Positions 47,595-56,422 of a stretch of 56,422 nucleotides of DNA are shown piece by piece. Numbering within the stretch: position 1 is the stretch's first letter; every line of letters begins with the position of its first letter. The DNA comes from Cyclobacteriaceae bacterium (lineage in GTDB: Bacteria > Bacteroidota > Bacteroidia > Cytophagales > Cyclobacteriaceae). Location of the stretch: positions 1 through 56,422 of the forward strand of contig JAHCHY010000024.1 of the NCBI GenBank assembly GCA_026129485.1. The letters are read 5' to 3'. Below the pieces are notes generated by a model. That model was not told where the DNA came from, did no database searches, and saw only the letters and a program-made list of their open reading frames with translations. The position numbers and the translations under genes were made by a program.

Positions 47595-48998
47595 ATGAAA
47601 ACCTTAAAACATTTTTTAGCAGCCTTATTAATGGTAGGGGTCTTCGCAGGTTGTGAAGATGATTCCGTTAAGGCTGTGCTTAAATCGGATGTAAGCCCGA
47701 ATGTGCTGCAGGCGCCATCATCGTCTGCTTTCGTGCTTACGCTTGCAAACAAAGATCAGAACTTTGCAACCATTGGCTGGACAGCCACTGATTACGGCTT
47801 TAAAGCATCTGTTACTTATACGCTGGAGGCTGACATAGCAGGAAATAATTTTGCGAATGCAGTTGAGCTCGCCACCACCAACTCGCTGGAAGCGGCCTTG
47901 AATGTAGGAGCTACCAATGATATACTGCTGGGTATGGGCCTTGTGCCCGAAGAGCCTACACAAGTGCAATTGCGTGTAGTATCATTTGTAGATGATAGCG
48001 TTGATCCGGTTTACTCCAACGCTATAACCATAACGCTTTCTTCTTATGCTACCAGCTTTCCTCCTATTTGGGGAATGGGTGCAGCTTTGAAAGGCTGGGG
48101 CCCGTGGCCGGCAAATGCAGTAGAATGGCAAAGCAGCGAGTTCAGAAAGTACGAAACCATTGCTTACTTCACCAACGGTGAAACGTTCAGGTGGTTCGGC
48201 CAGCTCGATTGGGGGCCGGTTTCTTATAACTATCCTTACTTTACCACAGTAAGCTCTGTTTTTGTGAATGGCAATGACGGAGACTCCAATCTTAGAGTTA
48301 CTGCCGCTTCGGGTTGGTACAAAGTGGGTGTTGATCTGAATTCAAAAACGGTTACTGCTGTAGCTGTGGATGAGCCGGTATTGTATATGACCGGGGCCGG
48401 AATCGGTGGGTGGGATCAGCCGGGAACCGGAGTAAGCATAAAAATGACCTACATTAAGCCGGGAGTATTTCAGGCCGATGCTCCTTTCGTTTCAGGAGAA
48501 ACATTCCGGTTTTTTGCACAAGCCAACTGGGGGCCATTGTCATACAATTACCCGTATTTCACCAGCGTTCCTGACTATTTCGTTAACGCCAGCGATGGGG
48601 ATTTAAACTTCCGCGTATCGGGAGAATCGGGTACAAAAAAGGTTACGGTTGATCTGAATGAAAAAACAGTAACGCTTGGAGATCCGCCTTTGCCGGTATT
48701 ATTCATCACGGGAGATGACTTTGGCTGGGGCTGGAATGATGGCCAGTATATAGAGATGACCTACAGTGCCGGAAATGGAAATTTTACGGCTACAGTAAAT
48801 TTAACCAACAATAACCTTTTCAGGTTTTTCCCGCAAAAAGGCTGGGATCCATCGTATAACTACGGATACTTTACTACTGTTGATGCTGATCTGGCGAATC
48901 AGGGTGCAGGCACCGATCAGAACTTCAGGTATGTAGGCACTACCGGCTCAAGAACGATAACGGTTAATTTAACATCCAAGGTCGTAAGCTTAGACTAA
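47595..48998 (+). CDS. SusE/SusF-like surface glycan-binding lipoprotein with three tandem repeats
   Basis: 467 residues from the ATG starting MKTLKHFLAALL; an earlier Met is possible. The lipobox is VFAGC (Cys20). An N-terminal SusE-type domain is followed by three tandem binding modules of about 95 residues each. All share a stretch with FR-[WF]-F, W-[GD]-P, SYNY-x-YFT, a disordered loop and a K-VTV-LN-K-V ending. Repeats start near residues 155, 265 and 370. The conserved Trp/Tyr suggest stacking on sugar rings, as in starch-binding SusE/F. It is followed by a strong terminator that separates it from the amylases. Confidence 0.88.
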   Translation: MKTLKHFLAALLMVGVFAGCEDDSVKAVLKSDVSPNVLQAPSSSAFVLTLANKDQNFATIGWTATDYGFKASVTYTLEADIAGNNFANAVELATTNSLEAALNVGATNDILLGMGLVPEEPTQVQLRVVSFVDDSVDPVYSNAITITLSSYATSFPPIWGMGAALKGWGPWPANAVEWQSSEFRKYETIAYFTNGETFRWFGQLDWGPVSYNYPYFTTVSSVFVNGNDGDSNLRVTAASGWYKVGVDLNSKTVTAVAVDEPVLYMTGAGIGGWDQPGTGVSIKMTYIKPGVFQADAPFVSGETFRFFAQANWGPLSYNYPYFTSVPDYFVNASDGDLNFRVSGESGTKKVTVDLNEKTVTLGDPPLPVLFITGDDFGWGWNDGQYIEMTYSAGNGNFTATVNLTNNNLFRFFPQKGWDPSYNYGYFTTVDADLANQGAGTDQNFRYVGTTGSRTITVNLTSKVVSLD

Positions 48999-49023
48999 TT
49001 GATTCAGAACAACGTACTACTCT

Positions 49024-49055
49024 AAAATCAGGAGTTACACAACTCCTGATTTTTT
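49024..49055 (+). terminator. Strong intrinsic terminator inside the polysaccharide locus
   Basis: AAAATCAGGAGTT (49024-49036) and AACTCCTGATTTT (49041-49053) form a perfect 13-bp stem with loop ACAC and a T-rich tail. It follows the SusE-like gene and precedes the amylase genes, so those either need their own promoter or rely on read-through. Confidence 0.92.
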
Positions 49056-49148
49056 ATTTAAAATGAATTACATGCAGATGGATTCATTGAAATTGGTTGA
49101 TGTGTGGAAATAAATATTTCTGTTTTAGAATTAAAAAGGTGGTAAAGA

Positions 49149-50996
49149 ATGAAGAAAACCTTAAAGTATATACTGGCTCTTAACCTGGCTTGCATGCTTG
49201 TGCCATATACCGTTGAGGCACAGCAAACGTCATTCAGTAAACCCCCGAAATGGGCCGGTGAAGTAACCTGGTACCAGATCTTTGTGGAACGGTTTTATAA
49301 TGGCGATCCATCCAACGATCCCCGGCCGGAGAATATAGCTATTCCGCCTATGGATGTTGCCGCTCCGCAAGGCTGGTCAATAACACCGTGGACATGGAAC
49401 TGGTTTGCGCAGGAAGAATGGGCTAAAATACCCGGCCGGTCTTTTGGCGATATGGTGCAGTACCGCAGGTATGGAGGAGATCTGCAAGGCGTGCTGGATA
49501 AGTTAGATTACCTTCAGGAGCTTGGCATCACAGCCTTGTTTCTGAACCCGGTTAATGATGCCCCGTCCCTGCACAAATACGATGCACGGTATTATCACCA
49601 TGTAGATGTAAACTTTGGTCCCGATCCGGAAGGTGATAATAAGATTATTGCCAGCGAGAACCCTGACGATCCCGCTACGTGGAAATGGACGGCAGCCGAT
49701 AAGCTGTTTCTTAAGCTGGTGAGTGAAGCGCACAGGCGAAACATGAAAATCATTATGGACTATTCGTGGAATCACACCGGTACCACGTTCTGGAGCTGGC
49801 TGGATATTTTAAAAAATCAGCAGTCGTCAGCATATAAAGACTGGTATGCGATAAAATCATTCGATGATCCGGCCACAGCGCAAAATGAGTTTGATTATGA
49901 TGGCTGGCTTAACGTAAAATTTTTACCTGAGATTAAAAAAGTTGATGTAACAACGGAAAGAAAGAACGGGCTTCCCTACGAGGGCAATATAAGCGGGGAT
50001 GTGAAGGCTCATGTTTTTGAAGTTACCAGGCGATGGCTCGCACCAGACGGAAATACAAGCAATGGGGTAGATGGATTCAGGCTGGATGTTGCCGACCAGG
50101 TTGGCTTGGGCTTTTGGCGTGAGTACAGGAAGTTTGTTCGCGCCATTCAGCCGGAAGCGTACCTGGTAGGAGAAATCTGGTGGGAGCAATGGCCCGACAG
50201 GCTTATGAACCCGGTGCCTTATACCGGTGGTGATGTGTTTGATGCCGTGATGTTTTACCAGGTTTACCGGCCGGCACGTTATTTCTTTGCCAAAACGGAT
50301 TTTGAAATAGATGCGCGTGCATTTAAGGACAGCCTGGAAATTCAGTGGAAGCGGTTGGCGAAAGATAACCTGTATGCCATGATGAACGTGGCAACCAGCC
50401 ATGATACGCCTCGTTTGCTCACCGATTTTTACAACACGAATAAATATAAGGTCAGCACCTACCCGGACAATCCTGCATACAAAACCAATAAGCCGGATGA
50501 AGAAACGTATAAGCGGCTTCGGCTGTACCTGGTGCATACCTTTACCTCTATTGGCGCACCGCACATCTGGAACGGAGAGGAGATGGGCATGTGGGGAGCA
50601 GATGATCCGCATTCGCGCAAACCATTAATGTGGAAAGAGCTTACCTTTCAGCCGGAAACTAAAGATAACTATCGCAACGTGCTGAATGAATACGATGAGG
50701 TTGCCTTTAACCAGCAACATTTCGATTTCTATAAAAAGCTGATTGCCATCCGGAAAGCAAACCCGGTATTGATTTCAGGTAACCTGGAATTTATTAAGGC
50801 CGAAGGAAAATTGTTGGGTTACCGCAGGGTTGCAGGCCAGGATGAAATTGTAGTATTGTTTAATGCGGGTTTGGAAAAAGGTTTTTTTGAGCTTCCCAAA
50901 GGAAAAAATTACAGGTATGTATCCGGTGGTAACGGGAAAGCTAAAAATACGATTACGGTAAATGCGCTTGAATCTGTTATTTTGAAAAGGAATTAA
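49149..50996 (+). CDS. GH13 alpha-amylase family protein (neopullulanase-like), secreted
   Basis: 615 residues with a signal peptide (ends VEAQ). The GH13 core has WYQIFVERFYNGD, YGGDLQGVLDKLDYL, IIMDYSWNHTG, the nucleophile Asp in GFRLDVADQ (about 313), the acid/base Glu in YLVGEIWWE (about 341), and the transition-state Asp in TSHDTPRLL (about 418), all intact. The C-terminal beta domain ends in SVILKRN. It should hydrolyse alpha-1,4 (perhaps alpha-1,6) glucan oligomers in the periplasm. It stands 24 nt before the second GH13 gene. Confidence 0.93.
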   Translation: MKKTLKYILALNLACMLVPYTVEAQQTSFSKPPKWAGEVTWYQIFVERFYNGDPSNDPRPENIAIPPMDVAAPQGWSITPWTWNWFAQEEWAKIPGRSFGDMVQYRRYGGDLQGVLDKLDYLQELGITALFLNPVNDAPSLHKYDARYYHHVDVNFGPDPEGDNKIIASENPDDPATWKWTAADKLFLKLVSEAHRRNMKIIMDYSWNHTGTTFWSWLDILKNQQSSAYKDWYAIKSFDDPATAQNEFDYDGWLNVKFLPEIKKVDVTTERKNGLPYEGNISGDVKAHVFEVTRRWLAPDGNTSNGVDGFRLDVADQVGLGFWREYRKFVRAIQPEAYLVGEIWWEQWPDRLMNPVPYTGGDVFDAVMFYQVYRPARYFFAKTDFEIDARAFKDSLEIQWKRLAKDNLYAMMNVATSHDTPRLLTDFYNTNKYKVSTYPDNPAYKTNKPDEETYKRLRLYLVHTFTSIGAPHIWNGEEMGMWGADDPHSRKPLMWKELTFQPETKDNYRNVLNEYDEVAFNQQHFDFYKKLIAIRKANPVLISGNLEFIKAEGKLLGYRRVAGQDEIVVLFNAGLEKGFFELPKGKNYRYVSGGNGKAKNTITVNALESVILKRN

Positions 50997-51020
50997 TTTA
51001 AATACATAAATGCGAATGGT

Positions 51021-53825
51021 ATGAGGAGAATTTTTACTGTATTAATGTTGGGATTGTGTGGCGCTGTTTGGGCACAAAAAGTAGATAAGATACCTGCCAT
51101 AACGCCTTCGTTGTTTCAATACAACGACCAGATAACGGTAACCTACGATGTTACCGGTACCTCTCTGGCTAATCTTTCCAATGCATGGATCTGGGTCTGG
51201 ATTCCCGGAAAAAATACCGATGCAAAGTATAATATCAACCCGGCCACCGCTGCCGCTGATGCCGCCAGGTTTACAAAATCGGTAGAAGGCGGTATTACCA
51301 AGTGGGCTATCACCTTCAAGCCTTCCGATTTTTTTACTTCCGATATCAGCAATGAAACGCAGATAGGAATGTTGCTAAAGGCCAGCGATTGGTCAGGCGG
51401 GCAAACGGTAGACCACATCGCCAACTTTGGATTCAAGATCAGCCTGGTAGCCCCTGTTGAATTTCCGGTGGCAGTACAGGAAGGAAATACGCTTAACGTT
51501 AATGCTACTGCCCCGGCCCCGGCTAACTTTCAGCTATTTGTAAATGATGTGCTTACCGATTCCCAATCAGCCACGCAAAATTATACCTATGCTTATACGG
51601 TTCCGGCCACACCAACCGATGCTACCGTAAAAATTGCAGCCACTGCGGTTACAGGCGGAGCCAGTCATGAAGTTACATTTCAATACATTGTTAAGCAGAA
51701 CAGCCCGGTGGTATCAAGGCCAGCCGGTATAATTGCCGGAATCAATTACAGCAGCGACCCATCCAAAGTAACACTTTGCTTCTGGGCTCCCGCAAAATCT
51801 TCCGTTTACCTGCTGGGTGATTTCAGCAACTGGGAAGTAAAAACCGAAAACCTGATGAATCGCGATGGGGAATATTTCTGGAAAGAGCTTACCGGGTTAA
51901 CACCGGGGCAGGAGTATGGCTTTCAGTACTGGCTGGAAGGCTCATTGCGGATTGCCGAACCTTTTGCTGATAAAATTCTTGATCCGGACGATCAATATAT
52001 TCCTGCTGCATCTTACCCTAACCTGAAATCCTATCCTGCAAAGGCGCTTTCTTCCAGGTGGTATGAAAACCGCGTTTCTGTTTTTCAAACCGATCAGCCG
52101 GAGTACCAGTGGCAGGTAGCCAATTTTCAAAAGCCTAAAAAAGAAAGCCTGGTTATATATGAAGTATTGCTGCGCGATTTTTTCGGCAATGGCAACCGTA
52201 ACTACCAGGCTTTGATCGATACGCTCTCGTATCTCAAAAAGTTAGGTGTGAATGCTGTTGAGCTAATGCCCGTAATGGAGTTTAACGGTAACGAGAGCTG
52301 GGGCTACAACCCTGCATTTATGTTTGCGCCAGATAAATACTATGGTACAAAAAACAAGCTCAAAGAGTTTATCGACAAGTGCCATCAGAACGGAATAGCG
52401 GTAATTTTCGATATAGCCATGAATCACCAGGATATTCCGAATTCATTCGCGATGCAGGATTTTAATTTCACTACGTTTAAGCCTAACCCCACCAACCGGT
52501 GGTTCAATGTAAATGCCACGCACCCGTTCAACGTGTTTTTTGATATGAACCACGAAAGCCCATACACCAAAAAGTATCTCGATACGGTTAACTACTACTG
52601 GATCAATGAGTATAAGATTGATGGCTACCGGTTTGACCTGACCAAAGGATTTACGCAAACCAATAACCCGGGCAATGTAGATGCATGGTCAGCCTATGAC
52701 GCAAGCAGGATAGCGTTATTAAAACGCATGGCCGATAAAATCTGGGCGCATACACCCGATGCGTATGTGATATTCGAGCATTTGGGTGTAAACCAGGAAG
52801 AGAAAGAATTAGCAGAGTACAAAGCCAATGAAGGCAAGGGGATTATGTTCTGGGGAAAGATGACCGACCAATACAACCAGAACACGATGGGATATGGTTC
52901 GGGCTCGGATATTACCGGAGTATATCATGGCACGCGCGGCTGGGCGATACCTAATCTTGTGGGTTACATGGAAAGCCATGATGAAGAGCGCCTGATGTAT
53001 AAAAATCTCCAGTTTGGAAATTCAGGCACAGGCTATAATGTCAAAACACTTGCCACTGCCTTGAAGCGGATGGAAGCCGCTTCGGTTTTATTCTATTCGA
53101 TACCCGGGCCTAAAATGCTTTGGCAGTTTGGCGAGCTTGGGTTTGAGTATAGCATTAACCGGTGCGAGAACGGAACCATTAATAATGACTGCCGGCTTTC
53201 CATAAAACCTACCGTATGGCAATACCTGGATGAACCTCCGCGCAGGAAATTGTTTAATCACACGGCAAACCTGATCAAGCTGAAGAAGGCAGCCAATGTA
53301 TTTCAGGATGGCGTGGCTACGTTTGCCTCAGACAACCTCGTGAAAGCAGTAGCAATCAAAAACAAAAACTATACAACTACACCGGTCGACTCAACAGAAA
53401 TGAGTGTAGTTGCGGTTGCCAATTTTGATGTGAGCACAAAGAACTACTTGCTTGCCTTTCCACATACCGGTATCTGGTATGAATTTTATTCAGGTGCATC
53501 AATCGATGTAGGAAGCTCAACCGCGAGCGTTAGCCTGCTGGCAGGTGAATATAAATTGTTTACCAATGTTCCTTTGATCAATTCGCTGATCACAGCCGTA
53601 AAGGAAGAAGCTGTGGTTTCACTTTACCCCAACCCGGTAGGTAATTTTATTGAGAGTGCTGAAACCCTGGATCATCTTTCGCTGGTTAGCGCCCTGGGTG
53701 TACGGTATTCGTTGAGCAGGATAAATCAATACCAGTGGGATGCTTCGCTGGTACCAGCCGGTATTTATGTGGCTTTGTCTGTGAAGGATGGAGTTATATT
53801 GAAGACCAAGATTCTCAAACGATAG
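51021..53825 (+). CDS. Multidomain GH13 alpha-amylase with T9SS C-terminal sorting domain
   Basis: 934 residues with signal peptide (ends VWAQ). Domain order: N-terminal DUF4961-like beta domain (about 20-150), Ig-like linker, CBM48/E-set (about 245-330: LCFWAPAKSSVYLLGDFSNWE), GH13 barrel (about 370-780) with nucleophile Asp in DGYRFDLTKGF (about 538), Glu in YVIFEHLG (about 586) and Asp in MESHDEER (about 652), then a beta domain. It ends in a type A T9SS tag: VSLYPNPVGN ... PAGIYVALSVKDGVI ... KTKILKR. It is therefore likely exported by the type IX system to the cell surface for extracellular attack on large alpha-glucan. Confidence 0.93.
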   Translation: MRRIFTVLMLGLCGAVWAQKVDKIPAITPSLFQYNDQITVTYDVTGTSLANLSNAWIWVWIPGKNTDAKYNINPATAAADAARFTKSVEGGITKWAITFKPSDFFTSDISNETQIGMLLKASDWSGGQTVDHIANFGFKISLVAPVEFPVAVQEGNTLNVNATAPAPANFQLFVNDVLTDSQSATQNYTYAYTVPATPTDATVKIAATAVTGGASHEVTFQYIVKQNSPVVSRPAGIIAGINYSSDPSKVTLCFWAPAKSSVYLLGDFSNWEVKTENLMNRDGEYFWKELTGLTPGQEYGFQYWLEGSLRIAEPFADKILDPDDQYIPAASYPNLKSYPAKALSSRWYENRVSVFQTDQPEYQWQVANFQKPKKESLVIYEVLLRDFFGNGNRNYQALIDTLSYLKKLGVNAVELMPVMEFNGNESWGYNPAFMFAPDKYYGTKNKLKEFIDKCHQNGIAVIFDIAMNHQDIPNSFAMQDFNFTTFKPNPTNRWFNVNATHPFNVFFDMNHESPYTKKYLDTVNYYWINEYKIDGYRFDLTKGFTQTNNPGNVDAWSAYDASRIALLKRMADKIWAHTPDAYVIFEHLGVNQEEKELAEYKANEGKGIMFWGKMTDQYNQNTMGYGSGSDITGVYHGTRGWAIPNLVGYMESHDEERLMYKNLQFGNSGTGYNVKTLATALKRMEAASVLFYSIPGPKMLWQFGELGFEYSINRCENGTINNDCRLSIKPTVWQYLDEPPRRKLFNHTANLIKLKKAANVFQDGVATFASDNLVKAVAIKNKNYTTTPVDSTEMSVVAVANFDVSTKNYLLAFPHTGIWYEFYSGASIDVGSSTASVSLLAGEYKLFTNVPLINSLITAVKEEAVVSLYPNPVGNFIESAETLDHLSLVSALGVRYSLSRINQYQWDASLVPAGIYVALSVKDGVILKTKILKR

Positions 53826-53857
53826 GGAATCATGCATTGTTGATATTGAGAATCAGC

Positions 53858-55228
53858 CTATTTCCCAATACAAAACTTAGAAAAAATATTTGCGAGCAGG
53901 TCTTCGCTCGTAATTTGCCCGGTAATCTCACCAAGATGATGCAGCGACTGGCGAATGTCCATAGCAAGGAAATCGCCTGTAATGCCGTTGTCTAATCCTT
54001 CAAGTACGCGGCTTAAAGCAGCATGGGTTTCGGTTAGCTTTTGATAGTGGCGTAAGTTGGTAACCAGCACATCGCCCTGCTTTACTTCTTTTACGCCCAC
54101 GGTGGCCAGGATAGATTCTTTCAGTTGCTCAAGGTTCTCTTTCGTGGCAGCCGAAATGAAAATGAAGGATTGATCTTTTAGCTGTTCAAGCAACGCAGCA
54201 GGAGCTTTGTCTTTTTTGTTGCCGATCTTTAAGTAAGGAATACCCAGCGTTGCCAGTTGTGTTTCTTCTTGTTGTATTTCGCTGAACGAAGTTTGTGAAA
54301 GATCCCACAAGTAGAGAATCAACGATGCTTTTTTCATGCTCTCCCGGGTTCGGGATACACCAATCGCTTCAATCGCATCGCTGGTGTCGCGCAGGCCGGC
54401 CGTATCCATAAACCGAAATGTAATGCCGCCCAGGGTTATTTCGTCTTCAATTACATCGCGGGTAGTGCCGGGTATGTCCGAAACAATGGCTTTCTCTTCG
54501 TTGAGTAACGCATTAAGCAGGGTAGACTTCCCTGCATTGGGCTTACCGGCTATCACGGTGGGGATCCCGTTCTTGATTACACGACCCTGGTCGAACGAAG
54601 CGATCAGGTCATTTAAATACGATTGTATTTTGAGAATGAGATTACGCAGGTCGTTTCGTTTGGCAAACTCCACATCTTCTTCGCCAAAGTCCAGCTCCAG
54701 CTCGATCAGCGAAGCAAAGTGAATCAGCTCCTCGCGCAGGTGTTTTATTTGTTGTGAAAACCCACCCCGCATCTGGTTCAGTGCTGCTTGCCGCGCATTA
54801 TCGGTTTCGGCATGAATCAGGTCGGCTACCGCTTCAGCTTGCGCAAGATCAAAGCGTCCGTTCAAAAATGCTCTCCGGGTAAACTCACCGGGTTCGGCCA
54901 GGCGTGCACCATGAGAAAGAAACAGCTTGATGATCTCGCGTATAATTACCGGTGATCCGTGGCACGAAAGCTCAATGGAGTTTTCCCGGGTAAAGGAATT
55001 GGGCTCTTTGAATATGGTAACCAGCACTTCATCGATGGGGCGTTCCGGTGTACCGATCGTTCCAAGATGCACGGTATGCGAGGGCTGATCTTCCAGCTTC
55101 CTGCCCTTAAATACCTTGCCGGTAATGCTAATGGCATCAGCTCCCGACAAGCGAATAATAGCCAATGCGCTTACACCTTGCGGAGTAGCCAGCGCTACAA
55201 TGGTATCGTGCCGGGAGGCTGCTTGCAT
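53858..55228 (-). CDS. mnmE: tRNA uridine-5-carboxymethylaminomethyl(34) synthesis GTPase
   Basis: 456 residues from MQAASRHDTIVALATP, chosen because E. coli MnmE begins just before DTIVAQATP; a longer frame overlaps the upstream gene. The N-terminal folate-binding domain (SFTRENSIELSCHGSP), helical domain and inserted G domain with P-loop GKPNAGKST (about 228), DTAGLRDT and NKKD are all present. The C-terminus is the family CIGK. With MnmG it modifies U34 of several tRNAs. It is convergent with the amylase gene across 32 nt. Confidence 0.97.
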   Translation of the reverse strand: MQAASRHDTIVALATPQGVSALAIIRLSGADAISITGKVFKGRKLEDQPSHTVHLGTIGTPERPIDEVLVTIFKEPNSFTRENSIELSCHGSPVIIREIIKLFLSHGARLAEPGEFTRRAFLNGRFDLAQAEAVADLIHAETDNARQAALNQMRGGFSQQIKHLREELIHFASLIELELDFGEEDVEFAKRNDLRNLILKIQSYLNDLIASFDQGRVIKNGIPTVIAGKPNAGKSTLLNALLNEEKAIVSDIPGTTRDVIEDEITLGGITFRFMDTAGLRDTSDAIEAIGVSRTRESMKKASLILYLWDLSQTSFSEIQQEETQLATLGIPYLKIGNKKDKAPAALLEQLKDQSFIFISAATKENLEQLKESILATVGVKEVKQGDVLVTNLRHYQKLTETHAALSRVLEGLDNGITGDFLAMDIRQSLHHLGEITGQITSEDLLANIFSKFCIGK

Positions 55229-55250
55229 GGCCGCAAGATAATGCGCTGCG

Positions 55251-56422
55251 TCAGTTATCGCGCACAATCAGCACGGGTATCTTCACCCGGTGCCGCACCG
55301 TATCTACCGTTGTTCCAAATACCAGGTCTTTAAACCAGTTATGTCCGTGTGCACCCATCACCAGCAGGTCGGCATCAAATTGTTTTACTATTTCAGGTAT
55401 GATCCTTTTAGGATTGCCAAAGCCTATTTTCATTTCAACGTGGTATCCCAAATTTCTGAGCTGATCCGCATACTCCGTAAGCGCGCGGGTGTCTTCACCC
55501 GATTCATGGTCGGCAATCTGGCTGCCGTACCACATGGCTCCGGCAGTTTCCACTACGTGTATGAGCAGGTAACGCGCTTCTTTGCTTCCTTGCGCGATTG
55601 CGCTGCGGATAGCCAGCGTATCTGCCGAACTGAAATCAATGGTTATAGCAATGTTGTGATGGGGAATGGGTTTCATATTCACCAGCTCGGCTGCGCTTCC
55701 ATGCGGTGCATGCGATTTCCTTTCCCTGCGTTTACGATCCAGTGTCGGTTTAAAGGAGATGTAGAGCAGCAGCACTCCGGCAAATACACATACAGGCAAA
55801 GCGGTTACCCATACTATCCAGGCATCTTCCCCGGCCTGTTCAATCCAGCCGGTGATCTCATTAATAACAAGCTGGACATTAAGCGAAACAATAGTTATGG
55901 CAATTATCCACGCACCAATTTTTACAACAGGCTTAATCGCAAACACGCCCATCTTTTCCTTATCGCTGGTAAAGTGAATAAGTGGAATGATGGCAAAACC
56001 TAACTGCAGGCTAAGCACCACCTGGCTGAAAACAAGCAGCTCGCCTGTGCGGCCCTCGCCATACAGCAGGATAACCACATAAGCCGGTATGATGGCAATA
56101 AGCCGCGTGATCAGTCTGCGCAGCCACGGTGCAATGCGCAGGTTCAGGTAACCTTCCATTACGATCTGGCCCGATAATGTTCCGGTTATAGTTGAGCTCT
56201 GTCCTGCTGCGATCAGTGCAACACCGAACAAAATGGAAGCCCACTGGTTGCCCAGCATGGGCGATAAAAATTTGTACGCATCCTGTATGTCGGATACTTC
56301 ATACATGCCTGCGCGGAAGAACGTGGAGGCAGCCAGTATGAGAATAGCCGCATTCACAAAGAAGGCAGCATTAAGCGCAATGGTCGAGTCAATCATGTTG
56401 TATTTGATTGCGCTCCGGATTC
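55251..56422 (-). CDS. Nramp (MntH-like) divalent metal transporter with C-terminal Usp domain, partial
   Basis: Partial: the frame is open to the right edge of the window, reading IRSAIKYN before the first internal ATG at 56396, so the 5' end lies outside. The visible 390 codons contain the later Nramp helices (LIDS-type segment, FFVNAAILILAAS, FGVALIAAGQSSTITGTLSGQIVMEG, then four more helices) and, from about 240 codons in, a soluble domain matching UspA (HNIAITIDFSSAD, LLIHVVE, ADLLVMGAHGHNWFKDLVFGTT, VRHRVKIPVLIVRDN). It imports Mn2+ or Fe2+ at the inner membrane. The ATP-binding G-x2-G-x9-G(S/T)-like loop (MGAHGHNW...FGTT) suggests nucleotide sensing. Confidence 0.9.
   Translation of the reverse strand, partial: IRSAIKYNMIDSTIALNAAFFVNAAILILAASTFFRAGMYEVSDIQDAYKFLSPMLGNQWASILFGVALIAAGQSSTITGTLSGQIVMEGYLNLRIAPWLRRLITRLIAIIPAYVVILLYGEGRTGELLVFSQVVLSLQLGFAIIPLIHFTSDKEKMGVFAIKPVVKIGAWIIAITIVSLNVQLVINEITGWIEQAGEDAWIVWVTALPVCVFAGVLLLYISFKPTLDRKRRERKSHAPHGSAAELVNMKPIPHHNIAITIDFSSADTLAIRSAIAQGSKEARYLLIHVVETAGAMWYGSQIADHESGEDTRALTEYADQLRNLGYHVEMKIGFGNPKRIIPEIVKQFDADLLVMGAHGHNWFKDLVFGTTVDTVRHRVKIPVLIVRDN

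Noticed and set aside
49923-50612. 229-codon minus-strand open frame opposite the first amylase
   Set aside because: Antisense to intact GH13 catalytic motifs; no domain or start signals.

Overview
The window is a gene-dense, moderate-GC (mid-40s %, by eye) chromosomal segment of a member of the Bacteroidota, most likely the Cytophagales. The evidence is SusC/SusD transport, a one-protein hybrid two-component regulator, a type IX secretion (T9SS) C-terminal tag, promoter boxes matching the phylum's TAnnTTTG type, and families such as DUF6913, DUF4159, M56 peptidase with a TonB C-terminal domain, and Hc1-like histone proteins. No rRNA, tRNA, CRISPR array, insertion sequence or prophage was seen.

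Region by region. 59-9179: a CapA-like protein, two tandem M23 peptidases, divergent alaS, a small PIN-domain toxin-antitoxin pair, gatB and a TlpA-like lipoprotein. 9259-11728: a BlaI/M56 (BlaR1-like) regulatory operon headed by an unknown lipoprotein, with a palindrome lying over its promoter. 11775-16169: DUF4159 protein, small beta-barrel, duplicated-motif lipoprotein, thymidylate synthase with an in-frame stop at codon 6, and a phosphodiesterase-type alkaline phosphatase. 16407-21536: sdaAB, an orphan outer-membrane-factor/adaptor pair, inorganic pyrophosphatase and a GT9 glycosyltransferase. 21479-24386 (minus): DUF1015, Maf, CPBP membrane protein. 24618-26138: a serine-palmitoyltransferase-like enzyme and a 59-residue Hc1-like protein. 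26199-33394 (minus): citrate synthase, acyl-CoA-binding protein, rsmE, ligA, DUF6913, dapA, an SPFH protein and a Lys/Ala-rich histone-like protein.

33862-53825 is a polysaccharide utilisation locus. The regulator (minus) is followed by, on plus, a GH53 endo-galactanase, an 854-residue secreted TIM-barrel protein, an SMP-30 lactonase, SusC, SusD, a SusE-like three-repeat binding protein, and two GH13 amylases, the second carrying a T9SS tag. It joins beta-1,4-galactan and alpha-glucan functions under one apparent sensor. The window closes with mnmE and a truncated Nramp transporter fused to a universal-stress domain.

The strongest oddity is thyA: 264 codons, intact active site, but codon 6 is TAA where the family has Glu/Asp. 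Other points of interest are the composite PUL, the putative BlaI operator/promoter, the perfect 17-bp hairpin directly before the acyl-CoA-binding-protein gene, and two unrelated histone-like genes about 7 kb apart.
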